NCBI GenBank assembly: GCA_947601845.1
Contig: CANQGH010000004.1
Coordinates: 1-52,274, forward strand
Reading direction: 5' to 3'
Length of the DNA stretch: 52,274 nt
Origin: an uncultured Bacilli bacterium
Lineage (GTDB): Bacteria > Bacillota_I > Bacilli_A > RF39 > UBA660
Both the position numbers and the translations under genes were made by a program. Numbering within the stretch: the stretch's first letter is position 1; the number at the start of each line of letters is the position of its first letter. Shown piece by piece: positions 18,315 to 27,077 of the stretch. The notes below the pieces were generated by a model that was given only the letters and a program-made list of their open reading frames with translations, did not search any database and was not told where the DNA came from.

Positions 18315-18830
18315 ATGGATGACACTATTCAAAATGTCCATAATTATCTAATTAATAAAGGGTATGCAAATAAAGTATATTTGTATAAGTCTGCAATGTT
18401 AACGGAAAGTAATTTTCCTGAAACTGCTAAAATCTTAAAAAAGTATGCTTTTACTACCTATAATTATGCTATAAAGTATAATGATGAAGCTAGGACTAAA
18501 ATTATACCTTATTACTCTAATATTATTGATTCTTCTATAATAGAGTCATTTGTAATGTATTTTAAAGAAGAAAAAGAATGTCTAAATATATTAAAAGAGT
18601 TGTTAAAAAATCATAAACAACTTATTAAAATATATCCTAAAAATTCTTGCTGTTCTCTTTTAGCTTTTGCTTTATGTATTAGTTGTATGGAAAATATTAA
18701 TAAGATTAATAATATCTCTTTTTTTTATAAAATTCCTGGTACGGTAATATTACAACCAGAAATGATTGAACCTCAAAATAAGAAGTTAGTAAAACAAATT
18801 AATAATTTTTTAAATAATGCAAAAGACTAA
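18315..18830 (+). CDS. Unknown protein, divergent from sigG
   Basis: A 171-residue, largely helical protein with no signal peptide. AAAGGAG precedes the ATG. One moderately hydrophobic segment with three Cys (SCCSLLAFALCISC, around residues 117-130) might be buried or membrane associated. I do not recognise a family. It shares a short intergenic region with sigG and converges with the HipA-like gene over a bidirectional terminator. Its place next to sigG might point to forespore expression, but no promoter convincingly shows that. Confidence 0.6.
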   Translation: MDDTIQNVHNYLINKGYANKVYLYKSAMLTESNFPETAKILKKYAFTTYNYAIKYNDEARTKIIPYYSNIIDSSIIESFVMYFKEEKECLNILKELLKNHKQLIKIYPKNSCCSLLAFALCISCMENINKINNISFFYKIPGTVILQPEMIEPQNKKLVKQINNFLNNAKD

Positions 18831-18859
18831 TATAAACCAAATTTTTATACTAGTCTTTT
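18821..18859. terminator. Bidirectional terminator between converging genes
   Basis: AAAAGACTA...TAGTCTTTT stem extending over 18821-18859, with A/T runs on both sides. It can end both the 18315 gene and the HipA-like gene. Confidence 0.65.
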
Positions 18860-19876
18860 TTCTTTAACATAATTATAATTACTATTATTATTTAAAACTT
18901 CCTCTACTTTTTCAAGATGAGAAGAAATAGTGTTTATAAAGTATTCTTTTAGTTTTATAGGCATTTCTTGATAAGTTCTTTGTTCAATGATTTCAGGAAT
19001 CAATTCAAAGTTTTCTTGTAATTTATCCACTTTCTCTTTTACTCTATCAAAATAGCATGATGATGACACTTTCAAAAAATGATCTAATACTTTTAAAGGA
19101 GTTCTAATATTTTGATTATCTACTGTTAATAATAACTTCTTTTCTTCTAATGTTTCTATCGTAATAAAATCTCTTCGATGTAAATTAATAATTCTAGCTT
19201 TATCAAAATGTGGTGATAATTCATCTCCATTAATTCCCCAATTATCACTATGATCATCGACATTTATTGTTAAAATATCTATTATTAAATTATCTATTAA
19301 CCTATCCATAAAATGCATTATTATCGCTTGTTTATTCGCATCACTACGATATCTATATTCTAAGATTGACCATATATCCTCTAAATTATTTAATTTGTCA
19401 GTAACATCATCTATGGTATCTTTATTATTGTCAATATTATACCAAGCACTAAGTACTTCATCATCTTTTAATTTTTGTTCATAAAAATCGAGTATAATAT
19501 CAAATCCTGAAAAGTAACTGTTAGGATTTTTTACAAAATTATAACTAATTACGCCTTCATATCCATTAAAAGTTGCTAAATCATAATGAGCGGTTGGCAT
19601 ATCTAATAGTCTAGATATTTCTTCAGAGATTAATTCAGCATACCCTGAATAACTGTTATGTATGGTTGTTTTAAATAAAGCAATATTTTGACCCGTCATT
19701 CTATCAACAATCCAAAATTTGTCCATAACACCATTAGGAGCTACATCTATTAATCCGTGATTATATAAATCCTCTTCATCTATATATTCTTTTTTTAATA
19801 TTTTTCTAAAATATTCATCTAGGTTTAGGTACCCATTTATTCTTTTTATTCTTACATGATTTATTACACCATTCAT
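18845..19876 (-). CDS. HipA-like protein kinase, translationally coupled to galE
   Basis: A 343-residue protein with the features of HipA/PI3K-like kinases. FKTTI, in the nucleotide-binding region, is followed by a helix (YAELISEEISRLLDM). The catalytic loop reads INVDDHSDNWGI (around 203-214), matching the N-x-D-x-H-x-x-N pattern. The metal-binding segment is SPHFDKARII, in place of the usual D-x-D/S. HipA phosphorylates proteins or tRNA synthetases in toxin-antitoxin systems, but no HipB-type antitoxin gene is adjacent. Its ATG overlaps the galE stop codon by four bases (ATGA), so the two are expressed together. Substrate unknown. Confidence 0.6.
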   Translation of the reverse strand: MNGVINHVRIKRINGYLNLDEYFRKILKKEYIDEEDLYNHGLIDVAPNGVMDKFWIVDRMTGQNIALFKTTIHNSYSGYAELISEEISRLLDMPTAHYDLATFNGYEGVISYNFVKNPNSYFSGFDIILDFYEQKLKDDEVLSAWYNIDNNKDTIDDVTDKLNNLEDIWSILEYRYRSDANKQAIIMHFMDRLIDNLIIDILTINVDDHSDNWGINGDELSPHFDKARIINLHRRDFITIETLEEKKLLLTVDNQNIRTPLKVLDHFLKVSSSCYFDRVKEKVDKLQENFELIPEIIEQRTYQEMPIKLKEYFINTISSHLEKVEEVLNNNSNYNYVKEKRLV

Positions 19877-20877
19877 TTGGTTTTATTTTTTATTACAAAA
19901 TTATAGGCATCACGGCACATATCAACAATATCTTTCTCTGCTACCCACCCTAATTTTTCTTTAGCATAACTAGGGTCAGCATAACAGCTAGCTATATCGC
20001 CTGGACGACGCCCTACTATTTTGTAATTAACTTTAACATTATTAACTTTAGAAAAAGTATTGACAATTTCTAAAACACTATACCCCTTACCTGTACCTAA
20101 ATTATAATAATCAATACCGATTGTTTTATTTATAACTTCAAGAGCTTTTAAGTGCCCTCTACTTAAATCAACCACATGAATATAGTCCCTTACTCCTGTT
20201 CCATCTTTGGTATCATAATCATTTCCAAAGACACTTAAACATTCTAATTCATTAGTTGCAACTTTAACTATATATGGCATTAAATTATTAGGAATATCAT
20301 TAGGATCTTCTCCAATAAGTCCTGAAGAGTGCGCTCCTATTGGATTAAAATATCTAAGAACCGCAATGCTCCAACTATTATCAGCTATTACCAAGTCTTT
20401 TAAAATATTTTCAATCATTAATTTAGTAGAACCATATGGATTAGTTGTTGATAATGGAAAATCTTCTTTTATTGGAAGACTCTTAGGGCTTCCATATACA
20501 GTAGCACTTGAAGAAAAGACTAATTTTTTAACATTATATTTACTCATAACCTCACATAAAGTAAGCGTTGAATCAAGATTATTGCGATAATATTTAAGAG
20601 GTAATTGAACGGACTCTCCAACAGCTTTATATCCAGCGAAATGAATAACCGCATCAATATTTTCTCTTTCAAAAATATCTTCCATTAATTCCTGGTTACG
20701 AACATCTCCTTCATAAAAAGTTAAATCTTTATTGGTTATTTCTTTAATCTTATCTACAACTTCCCTTTTAGAATTAGATAAGTTATCAACAATAACAACC
20801 TCATATCCATTATCTAATAGTTCAACACACGTATGACTACCTATATAGCCACATCCACCAGTTACTAATATTTTCAT
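19873..20877 (-). CDS. galE: UDP-glucose 4-epimerase
   Basis: Interconverts UDP-glucose and UDP-galactose with bound NAD. The Rossmann motif GGCGYIGSH is at residues 7-15. The catalytic Ser is in FSSSATVYG (around 122) and the Tyr-Lys pair in YGSTK (around 148). The 334-residue length is normal. Gene order is the unknown 20890 gene, galE, then the HipA-like kinase, with small gaps or overlap, so this is an operon. GalE supplies UDP-galactose for envelope glycans, fitting the glycosyltransferases nearby. AAGGGAGG precedes the ATG. Confidence 0.93.
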   Translation of the reverse strand: MKILVTGGCGYIGSHTCVELLDNGYEVVIVDNLSNSKREVVDKIKEITNKDLTFYEGDVRNQELMEDIFERENIDAVIHFAGYKAVGESVQLPLKYYRNNLDSTLTLCEVMSKYNVKKLVFSSSATVYGSPKSLPIKEDFPLSTTNPYGSTKLMIENILKDLVIADNSWSIAVLRYFNPIGAHSSGLIGEDPNDIPNNLMPYIVKVATNELECLSVFGNDYDTKDGTGVRDYIHVVDLSRGHLKALEVINKTIGIDYYNLGTGKGYSVLEIVNTFSKVNNVKVNYKIVGRRPGDIASCYADPSYAKEKLGWVAEKDIVDMCRDAYNFVIKNKTK

Positions 20878-20889
20878 AATTCCTCCCTT

Positions 20890-21300
20890 TTAATTTATAT
20901 TAAATTCTTTCATTTTAGAAAGAATTCTTTTATATAAGTTTAAATTATTAGAATATTTACTTTTATCATTAAATTTCACAACTATATCACAACCCTTATC
21001 ACTTTGGAAATTGTTATCATACTCTATATTAAAAATACCAATATCATTTTGTAAATATGATTTTATTTCTTCACAATTTACCAAATCACAAACTTTTTCT
21101 AAAGATGTACACATTCCAAAATTATTACTTTTTTTATTAAATCCTAAAAACCAATTGTATGAATATAGAGTTCCATCTTGATTTAAAATAAGTCCCTTGC
21201 CTTTAGTAGAATCCCATTCATGTAAATCCAAAATAGCATTAACACGCATTTTCTCTAATTGCTCTGCTATTTCTTGTTCTTGTGATTGCATATCTACCAT
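20890..21300 (-). CDS. Unknown 136-residue protein upstream of galE
   Basis: A soluble protein with an N-terminal Gln/Glu-rich helix (QSQEQEIAEQLEKMRV) and a mixed alpha/beta remainder. It includes LILNQDGTLYSYNWFLGF and a terminal lysine-rich helix. No known motif or membrane segment. The start is the ATG after AGAGGTGGGG. It ends 12 bases before galE, so it is probably the first gene of a three-gene operon with galE and the HipA-like kinase. Whether it regulates the kinase is unknown. Confidence 0.6.
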   Translation of the reverse strand: MVDMQSQEQEIAEQLEKMRVNAILDLHEWDSTKGKGLILNQDGTLYSYNWFLGFNKKSNNFGMCTSLEKVCDLVNCEEIKSYLQNDIGIFNIEYDNNFQSDKGCDIVVKFNDKSKYSNNLNLYKRILSKMKEFNIN

Positions 21301-21505
21301 ATCCCCCACCTCTTCTTTTAGATTATATCATAAACCAAAAGAAAACTCTATCAAAGTGATAAAGTTTTTAAAAGATTCTAAAAGTTAACATACTCAATTA
21401 AATTAATATATTCTCCTCATCAATAGGCACCTTTCCTATTAATGCTGTCTTCTTGTTGATGCTACTGTAGTATTTCTCGTATTTTCAATATGCGCCATAT
21501 AAACT

Positions 21506-22708
21506 TTAAAATTGATCATCCATCAAAAAGTCAAAAATGTTAAGATGCTTAATTCCATCTTGAGAATAATCTTCTTTATTAATTGAAATTACATATTTAG
21601 GATAATTATCATTTATACTATTAAAGGCATTAAATTCTCTATTCCTAGTTTCTTCATTTGATAAATCATAACAAGCTTGAATATATTTAACACTTTTATT
21701 TTTTGATGCTATAAAATCTATCTCACCATCTTTTGTCTTTCCAACATAAACATCATATCCTTTTTTTATTAATTCATTATATATTAAATTTTCAAAAGAT
21801 TGTGAGTAATTAATTTCTTTACTATTTGTTTTAATTCTTTTTACACCCAAATCTGTAGCATAAAACTTATTTAATGATTTTAACACAGCTTTACCAGTTA
21901 CATCATATCGATAAACTCTGTTAATAATGAAAGTTGAACAAAGTGCTTCTATATATTTATACAATGTATCTGTTGCAACTTTATTACCACTTTTATCTAA
22001 ATAATCTAACACATTTGTTGCAGAAAATTCTCTTGTTTCAGTTTCTAAAATATACTGAAGTATTTTATTAAATGAAGTGACATCCGATATTCCAAGTCTT
22101 TCTACAACATCTTTAAGAAGTATTGAATCATAAACATCTCTAATATAATTATCTTTTGAATCATCATTTTCAAAATAAAATCTTTGAGGTAAAGTACCCC
22201 ATTCAAAAATATCTAATAATAAATCCAAATAATTTTCTGGTTTAGTATTCGTTATTAGGGCAGCTTCTTTAAATGATAAAGGATTAATTCTAAAACTCAC
22301 ATACCTACCTGATAAATCTGTTGATAATTCTAAAAAAGTCATTTTACTATTTGAACCAGTAATAAAAATACTAAATTGATTAGTAATCCTTAAAGAATTA
22401 ATAGCTTTTTCAAATTCTTGTACTTTTTGAACTTCATCCAAAAATACATAATAAGTCTTTTTATCTTTTACTAAATTTTTAATATAATTATTTAATTCAA
22501 TGGCATTCGTTATGTTAGCATAATCAAGAGATTCAAAATTTATATATATAATATGATCATCTTTTACTCCGCTTTCTTTAATCTCTTCTATTATTTGTTG
22601 CAAAATTACAGATTTACCACTTCTTCTTAATCCACATAAAATTTTTATTAATGAGTTTACATGATAAAAATCTTTAATTTTATTTAAATAATAACTCCTT
22701 TTTAACAT
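21506..22708 (-). CDS. AAA-type ATPase with DUF4143 domain
   Basis: A 400-residue member of a large family of stand-alone ATPases. The Walker A is CGLRRSGKSVILQQ (residues about 26-39), the Walker B YYVFLDEVQKV (around 92-102), followed by a sensor segment IFITGSNSKM. The C-terminal DUF4143 part includes FENLIYNELIKKGYDVYVG and GEIDFIAS, a segment related to restriction-nuclease folds. These proteins are abundant in host-associated bacteria; their function is unsettled. It is preceded by AGGTGAAAGG and appears monocistronic. A pair of similar repeats (GGAAAAACT) upstream might be regulatory. Confidence 0.8.
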   Translation of the reverse strand: MLKRSYYLNKIKDFYHVNSLIKILCGLRRSGKSVILQQIIEEIKESGVKDDHIIYINFESLDYANITNAIELNNYIKNLVKDKKTYYVFLDEVQKVQEFEKAINSLRITNQFSIFITGSNSKMTFLELSTDLSGRYVSFRINPLSFKEAALITNTKPENYLDLLLDIFEWGTLPQRFYFENDDSKDNYIRDVYDSILLKDVVERLGISDVTSFNKILQYILETETREFSATNVLDYLDKSGNKVATDTLYKYIEALCSTFIINRVYRYDVTGKAVLKSLNKFYATDLGVKRIKTNSKEINYSQSFENLIYNELIKKGYDVYVGKTKDGEIDFIASKNKSVKYIQACYDLSNEETRNREFNAFNSINDNYPKYVISINKEDYSQDGIKHLNIFDFLMDDQF

Positions 22709-23174
22709 AGCCTTTCACCTCTTCATTAATATTATACAACAAAATGATTTAAATAAAAAGTTTTTTTGTTTAATTGGAAAAACTTTTTATTTTTACATTT
22801 TATTTGGTTGGATTGGAAAAACTCTTTTGTTGAAAATTTTGCCACTTTATTATAATGATATGAAATAGATATTGAAATCATATGCCACTATAAATTTAAA
22901 TTCATTTAAATTAAAAAGTAAAAAAGAAGTATTACCATAGTTCTTTAATTCTTTCAAAGAACTTTTACATATACTTCTTTTTATAAGCAACTGATCTTTT
23001 TTTTGAAATTATATCATTTTTATAACTGTAAATGAATAGCAAATAAACATTAATATTTAATCAATTTTATGCTCTTCTCTTATTTTTATTTTTTGATATT
23101 CCATTTCCGTAATAAGATTATTCCTTAATAACTCATTTATGCATCCTGTTTTATACAATAAGCTGTTAAATTAT
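22709..23174. other. Intergenic region between serS and the DUF4143 gene, with hairpins and a decayed fragment
   Basis: 466 bases without a convincing gene. It holds a long stem (22921-22932 with 22971-22982, plus inner arms 22939-22946 and 22956-22963) that ends in Ts on the minus strand and probably terminates serS. It also holds a hairpin of A/T-rich arms near 22756-22792. On the minus strand 23057-23158 encodes a short frame with NELLRNNLITEMEYQKIK, resembling the end of small mobile-element proteins; it has no good start and is probably a remnant. Confidence 0.5.
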
Positions 23175-24458
23175 CTACTTCTTTTTGATTTTTTCTTTTC
23201 CACCCATGTAAGGTTGTAATACTTTTGGAATCAATATGCTTCCATCTTCTTGATAATTGTTTTCGATTAATGCAATTAGTCCTCTTGGGGAAGCTACTAC
23301 GGTATTGTTTAGTGTCGCAACATATTTGTTACCTGACTCTGTCTTCATTTTAATACCTAGTCTTCTTGATTGGGCATCTCCTAATGTTGAACATGAACCA
23401 ACTTCAAAATATTTTTGTTGTCTTGGACTCCAAGCTTCAATATCACATGATTTTACTTTAAGATCAGCCAAATCTCCACTACAACATTCTAATGTTCTAA
23501 CTGGGACATCTAGGCTTCTAAAGAAATCAACCGTATTTTTCCACATTTTATTGTACCATTCCATAGCATCTTCTAATTTACAAAGAACAACCATTTCTTG
23601 TTTTTCAAATTGATGTACACGGTAAAGACCTCGCTCTTCTAATCCGTGAGCTCCTACTTCTTTCCTAAAACATGGTGAATATGAAGTCATTGCAATAGGA
23701 AGCTCTTCTTCTTTCAAAATTTGACCTTTAAATTTGCCTATCATAGAATGTTCACTAGTACCAATTAAGAATAAATCTTCACCTTCGATTTTATACATCA
23801 TGGCATCCATTTCTGCAAAACTCATAACACCAGTTACTACATCACTTCTAATCATAAATGGTGGTATACAATAAGTAAATCCTCTATCTATCATAAAGTC
23901 TCTAGCATAGGCAATCATAGCTTCATGAAGTCTAGCAATATCTCCCATTAAATAATAGAAACCATTACCACTAGTTCTACCTGCAGCCTCTTTATCTAGT
24001 CCATTAAACTTTTCACATATATCAGCATGATATGGTATTTCATAATTTGGTACCACCGGTTCTCCAAATCTTTCAATTTCAACATTTTCGGTATCATCTT
24101 TACCAATAGGAACTGAATCATCAATCATTTGCGGAATAACCAGCATTTTTTCTTTAAAGACTTCTTGTAGTTTTACCTCTTCTTCTTCAATTTCCGCTAT
24201 CCTCTTATTAATATCGGATACTCTTTGCTTCTTAGCATTAGCGTCCTCTATCCTTTTTTCACGCATCAATGCCCCTATTTCATCACTAGTAGTATTTCTT
24301 TCACTTCTTAAATTGTCCCCTTCTAATTTTAATTCTCTTAACTTTTCATCAATTTCTACTACCTCATCTACAAGTGGTAGTTTTTCATCTTGAAATTTCT
24401 TCTTAATATTTTCTTTTACTAATTCTTTATTTTCTCTTATAAACTTAATATCTAGCAT
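23175..24458 (-). CDS. serS: Serine-tRNA ligase
   Basis: Class II synthetase that charges tRNA-Ser. The 427-residue protein has the N-terminal coiled-coil arm (about 28-105) that grips the tRNA long arm, motif 2 with FRKEVGAHGLEERGLYRVHQ (around 263-282), and motif 3 with ASPRGLIALIENNYQEDGS (near 390). It follows the alarmone-hydrolase-like gene by one base and is the second gene of a T-box operon, so it is induced when tRNA-Ser is uncharged. Start at the ATG of MLDIKFIRENKELV, which matches other SerRS proteins. Confidence 0.97.
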   Translation of the reverse strand: MLDIKFIRENKELVKENIKKKFQDEKLPLVDEVVEIDEKLRELKLEGDNLRSERNTTSDEIGALMREKRIEDANAKKQRVSDINKRIAEIEEEEVKLQEVFKEKMLVIPQMIDDSVPIGKDDTENVEIERFGEPVVPNYEIPYHADICEKFNGLDKEAAGRTSGNGFYYLMGDIARLHEAMIAYARDFMIDRGFTYCIPPFMIRSDVVTGVMSFAEMDAMMYKIEGEDLFLIGTSEHSMIGKFKGQILKEEELPIAMTSYSPCFRKEVGAHGLEERGLYRVHQFEKQEMVVLCKLEDAMEWYNKMWKNTVDFFRSLDVPVRTLECCSGDLADLKVKSCDIEAWSPRQQKYFEVGSCSTLGDAQSRRLGIKMKTESGNKYVATLNNTVVASPRGLIALIENNYQEDGSILIPKVLQPYMGGKEKIKKK

Positions 24459-24459
24459 T

Positions 24460-24957
24460 TTAATTTATCTCCTTTAACCTATTAATTATTTTTTCATGGG
24501 TAGGAACATACCTTTTTTCTACTCTTTGATAATCTTTAACTGTTGGATTCTTAATTCTAGTTATATCCATATTATTCTCCAAATCGGCTAATTTAACATT
24601 TAAAGCCTCACGCGATCCATGTTTAATAATATTATCAATATAATTATCATAATCAACTTTCTTATCTCTTGTTAAAATGGAAACATCTTCCACTATTTTA
24701 CTAGGAAAACCTATTTCTATTAAATCTTCCTTAGTGACTTTTTTATCCTCAATTACATCATGAAGAAGTGCTACTACTTTTTCATCAATACTAGAAACAT
24801 GCCTATATACATAAACAATATGTAACATATATGGCATTCCACCTTTATCAAGATCACTTTCAAACAATGTACTGACAATTTCTAACGCCTTATAAATTAA
24901 ATTTTCACTTTCTTTTAATTCCTCATACTTACCTTCATCAAAATATTCTTTTAACAT
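24460..24957 (-). CDS. RelA/SpoT-type HD hydrolase (small alarmone hydrolase-like)
   Basis: A 165-residue stand-alone HD protein. YMLHIVYVYRHV gives the first His, ALLHDVIEDKKVTKEDL carries the HD and E-D pairs, and NVKLADLENNMD the distal Asp. This order and spacing match the (p)ppGpp hydrolase domain of SpoT and of MESH1-like small alarmone hydrolases, without a synthetase domain. It would degrade (p)ppGpp or a related nucleotide in the cytoplasm. The start is the ATG after AGGAGGAAAATT; an earlier in-frame codon lies in the T-box leader. It lies between the T-box and serS, so it rises when tRNA-Ser is uncharged. Confidence 0.7.
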   Translation of the reverse strand: MLKEYFDEGKYEELKESENLIYKALEIVSTLFESDLDKGGMPYMLHIVYVYRHVSSIDEKVVALLHDVIEDKKVTKEDLIEIGFPSKIVEDVSILTRDKKVDYDNYIDNIIKHGSREALNVKLADLENNMDITRIKNPTVKDYQRVEKRYVPTHEKIINRLKEIN

Positions 24958-24969
24958 AATTTTCCTCCT

Positions 24970-25189
24970 CATATAAAACAAAAAGACTAACAATAGGAGT
25001 GAATTATTCACGGTGCCATCCTAATTTAGTCTTAATTTACATAACGGTATTACCGGAAATAGATACTTAATTTCCCTATTTCACTCATGAGTTGATTCAG
25101 TATTTTTATTCTTAGTTTACACCAACCACTAAGTCTCTTAAATAATAAACTAATACTTACTAATCTCAATCAACGATTTACACACTAAT
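24970..25189 (-). promoter_or_regulatory. T-box riboswitch leader (tRNA-Ser)
   Basis: Minus strand has the T-box core AGGATGGCACCGTG (around 25009-25022), Stem I with AGTA and GAA partners and GGTGTAAAC, and a terminator built from AAGACTAA and TTAGTCTT followed by TTTTG. UCA, a serine codon, follows GAA and is the likely specifier. A TATAAT upstream (around 25190-25195) with TTGAAA 18 bases before it is the probable promoter. Controls the alarmone-hydrolase-like gene and serS. Confidence 0.85.
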
Positions 25190-25208
25190 TATAGCATATT
25201 ATTATTTT

Positions 25209-25562
25209 TTATTTCAATCTTTTACTTAAAATTTTCCCTGAGTAATTTAACATATTAGATATATCTTGGTTTTGGACAGTTAAGTCATAAATTTTTTCTA
25301 TGACTCCATCATTAGTTTTAACCATAAAAACAAATGGAATATATAATCTATCTGTATACTTAATATTTTGAAAAAAACCTATTTTACTAGCATTTAATGC
25401 TTCATCAATATTGTTTTCATCTATGTATTTATTATCATAATCGGGTATGGCAACTTTATACATTCCATCTTTATCATCTTGATATATAATGGAATAATCT
25501 GTAAATGATAGATTTTCAGTTTCAATAAAAGAAATTCTTTTTAAGCATATATAATTTCTCAT
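25209..25562 (-). CDS. Unknown 117-residue protein after dnaB
   Basis: A small soluble protein. The middle reads DYSIIYQDDKDGMYKVAIPDY and VFMVKTNDGVIEKIYDLTVQNQ, suggesting an alternating beta fold. I recognise no family. The ATG follows AAGGA at a 10-base distance; a GTG three codons earlier is too close to that site. It is on the same strand as dnaB but 74 bases downstream of it, with a likely terminator-free gap, so co-expression is possible. It ends just before the serS T-box promoter. Confidence 0.5.
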   Translation of the reverse strand: MRNYICLKRISFIETENLSFTDYSIIYQDDKDGMYKVAIPDYDNKYIDENNIDEALNASKIGFFQNIKYTDRLYIPFVFMVKTNDGVIEKIYDLTVQNQDISNMLNYSGKILSKRLK

Positions 25563-25635
25563 GATGTACACTTCCTTTTTAGTTAGGTATTATTATAGCA
25601 AAGAGGAAAATACTTTTCAACTCTATACCTAGTAA

Positions 25636-26943
25636 TTAACTAATCTCTTTTAATAATTTGTCTAACTCTTCCTCTTCTTCTTTGGACATTTCTTTATTTT
25701 CATAATCTTTTTCAAACCATGATGGAAGAGCTTCTTCTTTTGGAGCATATTTTCTATTTGGAGTATCTTCTTTTTCTTTATTCATTAATTTTTTTATTTT
25801 CTTATGTTCTTTTTCAGCGATGTGCATAGCTTCTTCAACTGTTTCAATATTTAATCTGGCCCATTGGGCTGCTACTGTTTCCACATAGTTTCTCGTAAAC
25901 TTTTGATTATTTACCTTTAAAACATATGCGATTAATACATTAACAACGCCGGGTTTCATCTTTAGTTTAACCATTAAATCTTCTATTATTTGTAGTTCTC
26001 TTAAAGTAGGTTCCCCATTTTTATATTTACTTCGCAAATAATCATATGGTGTAATATTTTCAAAAGTATAAACTTGTTTGGCCCAATTAGAAGTATCACC
26101 ACTAGGAGTTTTTAAATAATCAGGTTGTTTACTATATATTAAAGTTGGAAGCTTTCCTCCTTGTTCAAATTGATAAAAACCTCTAGCACTTTTACGAAGT
26201 TCCATCTTATCAATTAGACCTTTTTCATTAAGGCTATTACGTACCAAGCCTTGCATATTTAAATCATCTATATTATATACAAAAGCTAAAGAATTGATTA
26301 ATTCTTTTACATCATCAGTAAAACATTTTTCATTAACCATACTTTTAGGGATAGAAGAAATTAATAAATTGAAATCTATTCCGTTAGTTAGTTCTATCTT
26401 ACCTTTATTTTTATTTACAATATTATCGTTTTCAACATAATTTGTTCCACTAGTAACTGTAAAAACATCATTGAATTTAGCCGTAATATCTTCATAATCT
26501 TTTAAATTAATTTTAGGAACTCTAAAATAGTTTATAACATTTTCATATTCTTTTTTTCCTAAATTATTATATAAAACGACATTTAGAATTGGATGATTAA
26601 AAAAATCATTAGCCGATAATGGAGAATATAAAACATACACAAAATTATTGATATGTTCGTGTTTAACATAGGTTTTTAATAATCCAACTGCCTCTAGTTT
26701 TTCTCTTGCAATAACGATATTAGGCAATTTCAACTGCATGGTACTCATCAAATGGTGGTGTGTTAATTCATCACTCATTAAATCTTTTTTTAATAAATCA
26801 TCAATCAATGTAAAGTATAAAGTAACGGCTGTATAACCAATAATGGGTTGATACAACATCGTTATTATTTTACGATCTACTTCATCAATAATAGTTTTAT
26901 TAACTACAACATAAGTATCTGCTGGTAAAATTGTATTGTTCAT
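25636..26943 (-). CDS. dnaB: Replication initiation and membrane attachment protein DnaB (DnaB/DnaD family)
   Basis: A 435-residue primosomal protein of the Bacillus DnaB type, which with DnaD helps load the replicative helicase at oriC. The N-terminal winged-helix-like domain includes VDRKIITMLYQPIIGYTAVTLY (residues about 19-40), the family's hallmark start. The C-terminal DnaD-like domain (about 300-400) includes TPYDYLRSKYKNGEPTLREL and the LIAYVLKVN helix. The acidic end (MSKEEEEELDKLLKEIS) is common. In B. subtilis dnaI follows; here it does not. It is not the replicative helicase DnaB of E. coli. Confidence 0.8.
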   Translation of the reverse strand: MNNTILPADTYVVVNKTIIDEVDRKIITMLYQPIIGYTAVTLYFTLIDDLLKKDLMSDELTHHHLMSTMQLKLPNIVIAREKLEAVGLLKTYVKHEHINNFVYVLYSPLSANDFFNHPILNVVLYNNLGKKEYENVINYFRVPKINLKDYEDITAKFNDVFTVTSGTNYVENDNIVNKNKGKIELTNGIDFNLLISSIPKSMVNEKCFTDDVKELINSLAFVYNIDDLNMQGLVRNSLNEKGLIDKMELRKSARGFYQFEQGGKLPTLIYSKQPDYLKTPSGDTSNWAKQVYTFENITPYDYLRSKYKNGEPTLRELQIIEDLMVKLKMKPGVVNVLIAYVLKVNNQKFTRNYVETVAAQWARLNIETVEEAMHIAEKEHKKIKKLMNKEKEDTPNRKYAPKEEALPSWFEKDYENKEMSKEEEEELDKLLKEIS

Positions 26944-27045
26944 ATCATCACCACCTAAAAGATACTTTTATTATAATCTATTGAGAAATAATTAACAAGA
27001 ATAATAAAGTATTTTAAAGGGAAATTGGACCATCTTTTTGACAAT

Positions 27046-27072
27046 TAAAAAAGATACAAATTTTGTACCTTT
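27046..27072 (-). terminator. Terminator after rseP
   Basis: Stem AAAGGTACAAA/TTTGTATCTTT with a T run on the minus strand, just after the rseP stop codon. It ends the uppS-cdsA-rseP operon. Confidence 0.65.
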
Positions 27073-27077
27073 TCATC

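Noticed and set aside
18845-21300. HipA-like kinase operon as a classic hipBA toxin-antitoxin system
   Set aside because: No HipB-like HTH protein is present; the upstream neighbours are galE and a non-HTH protein.
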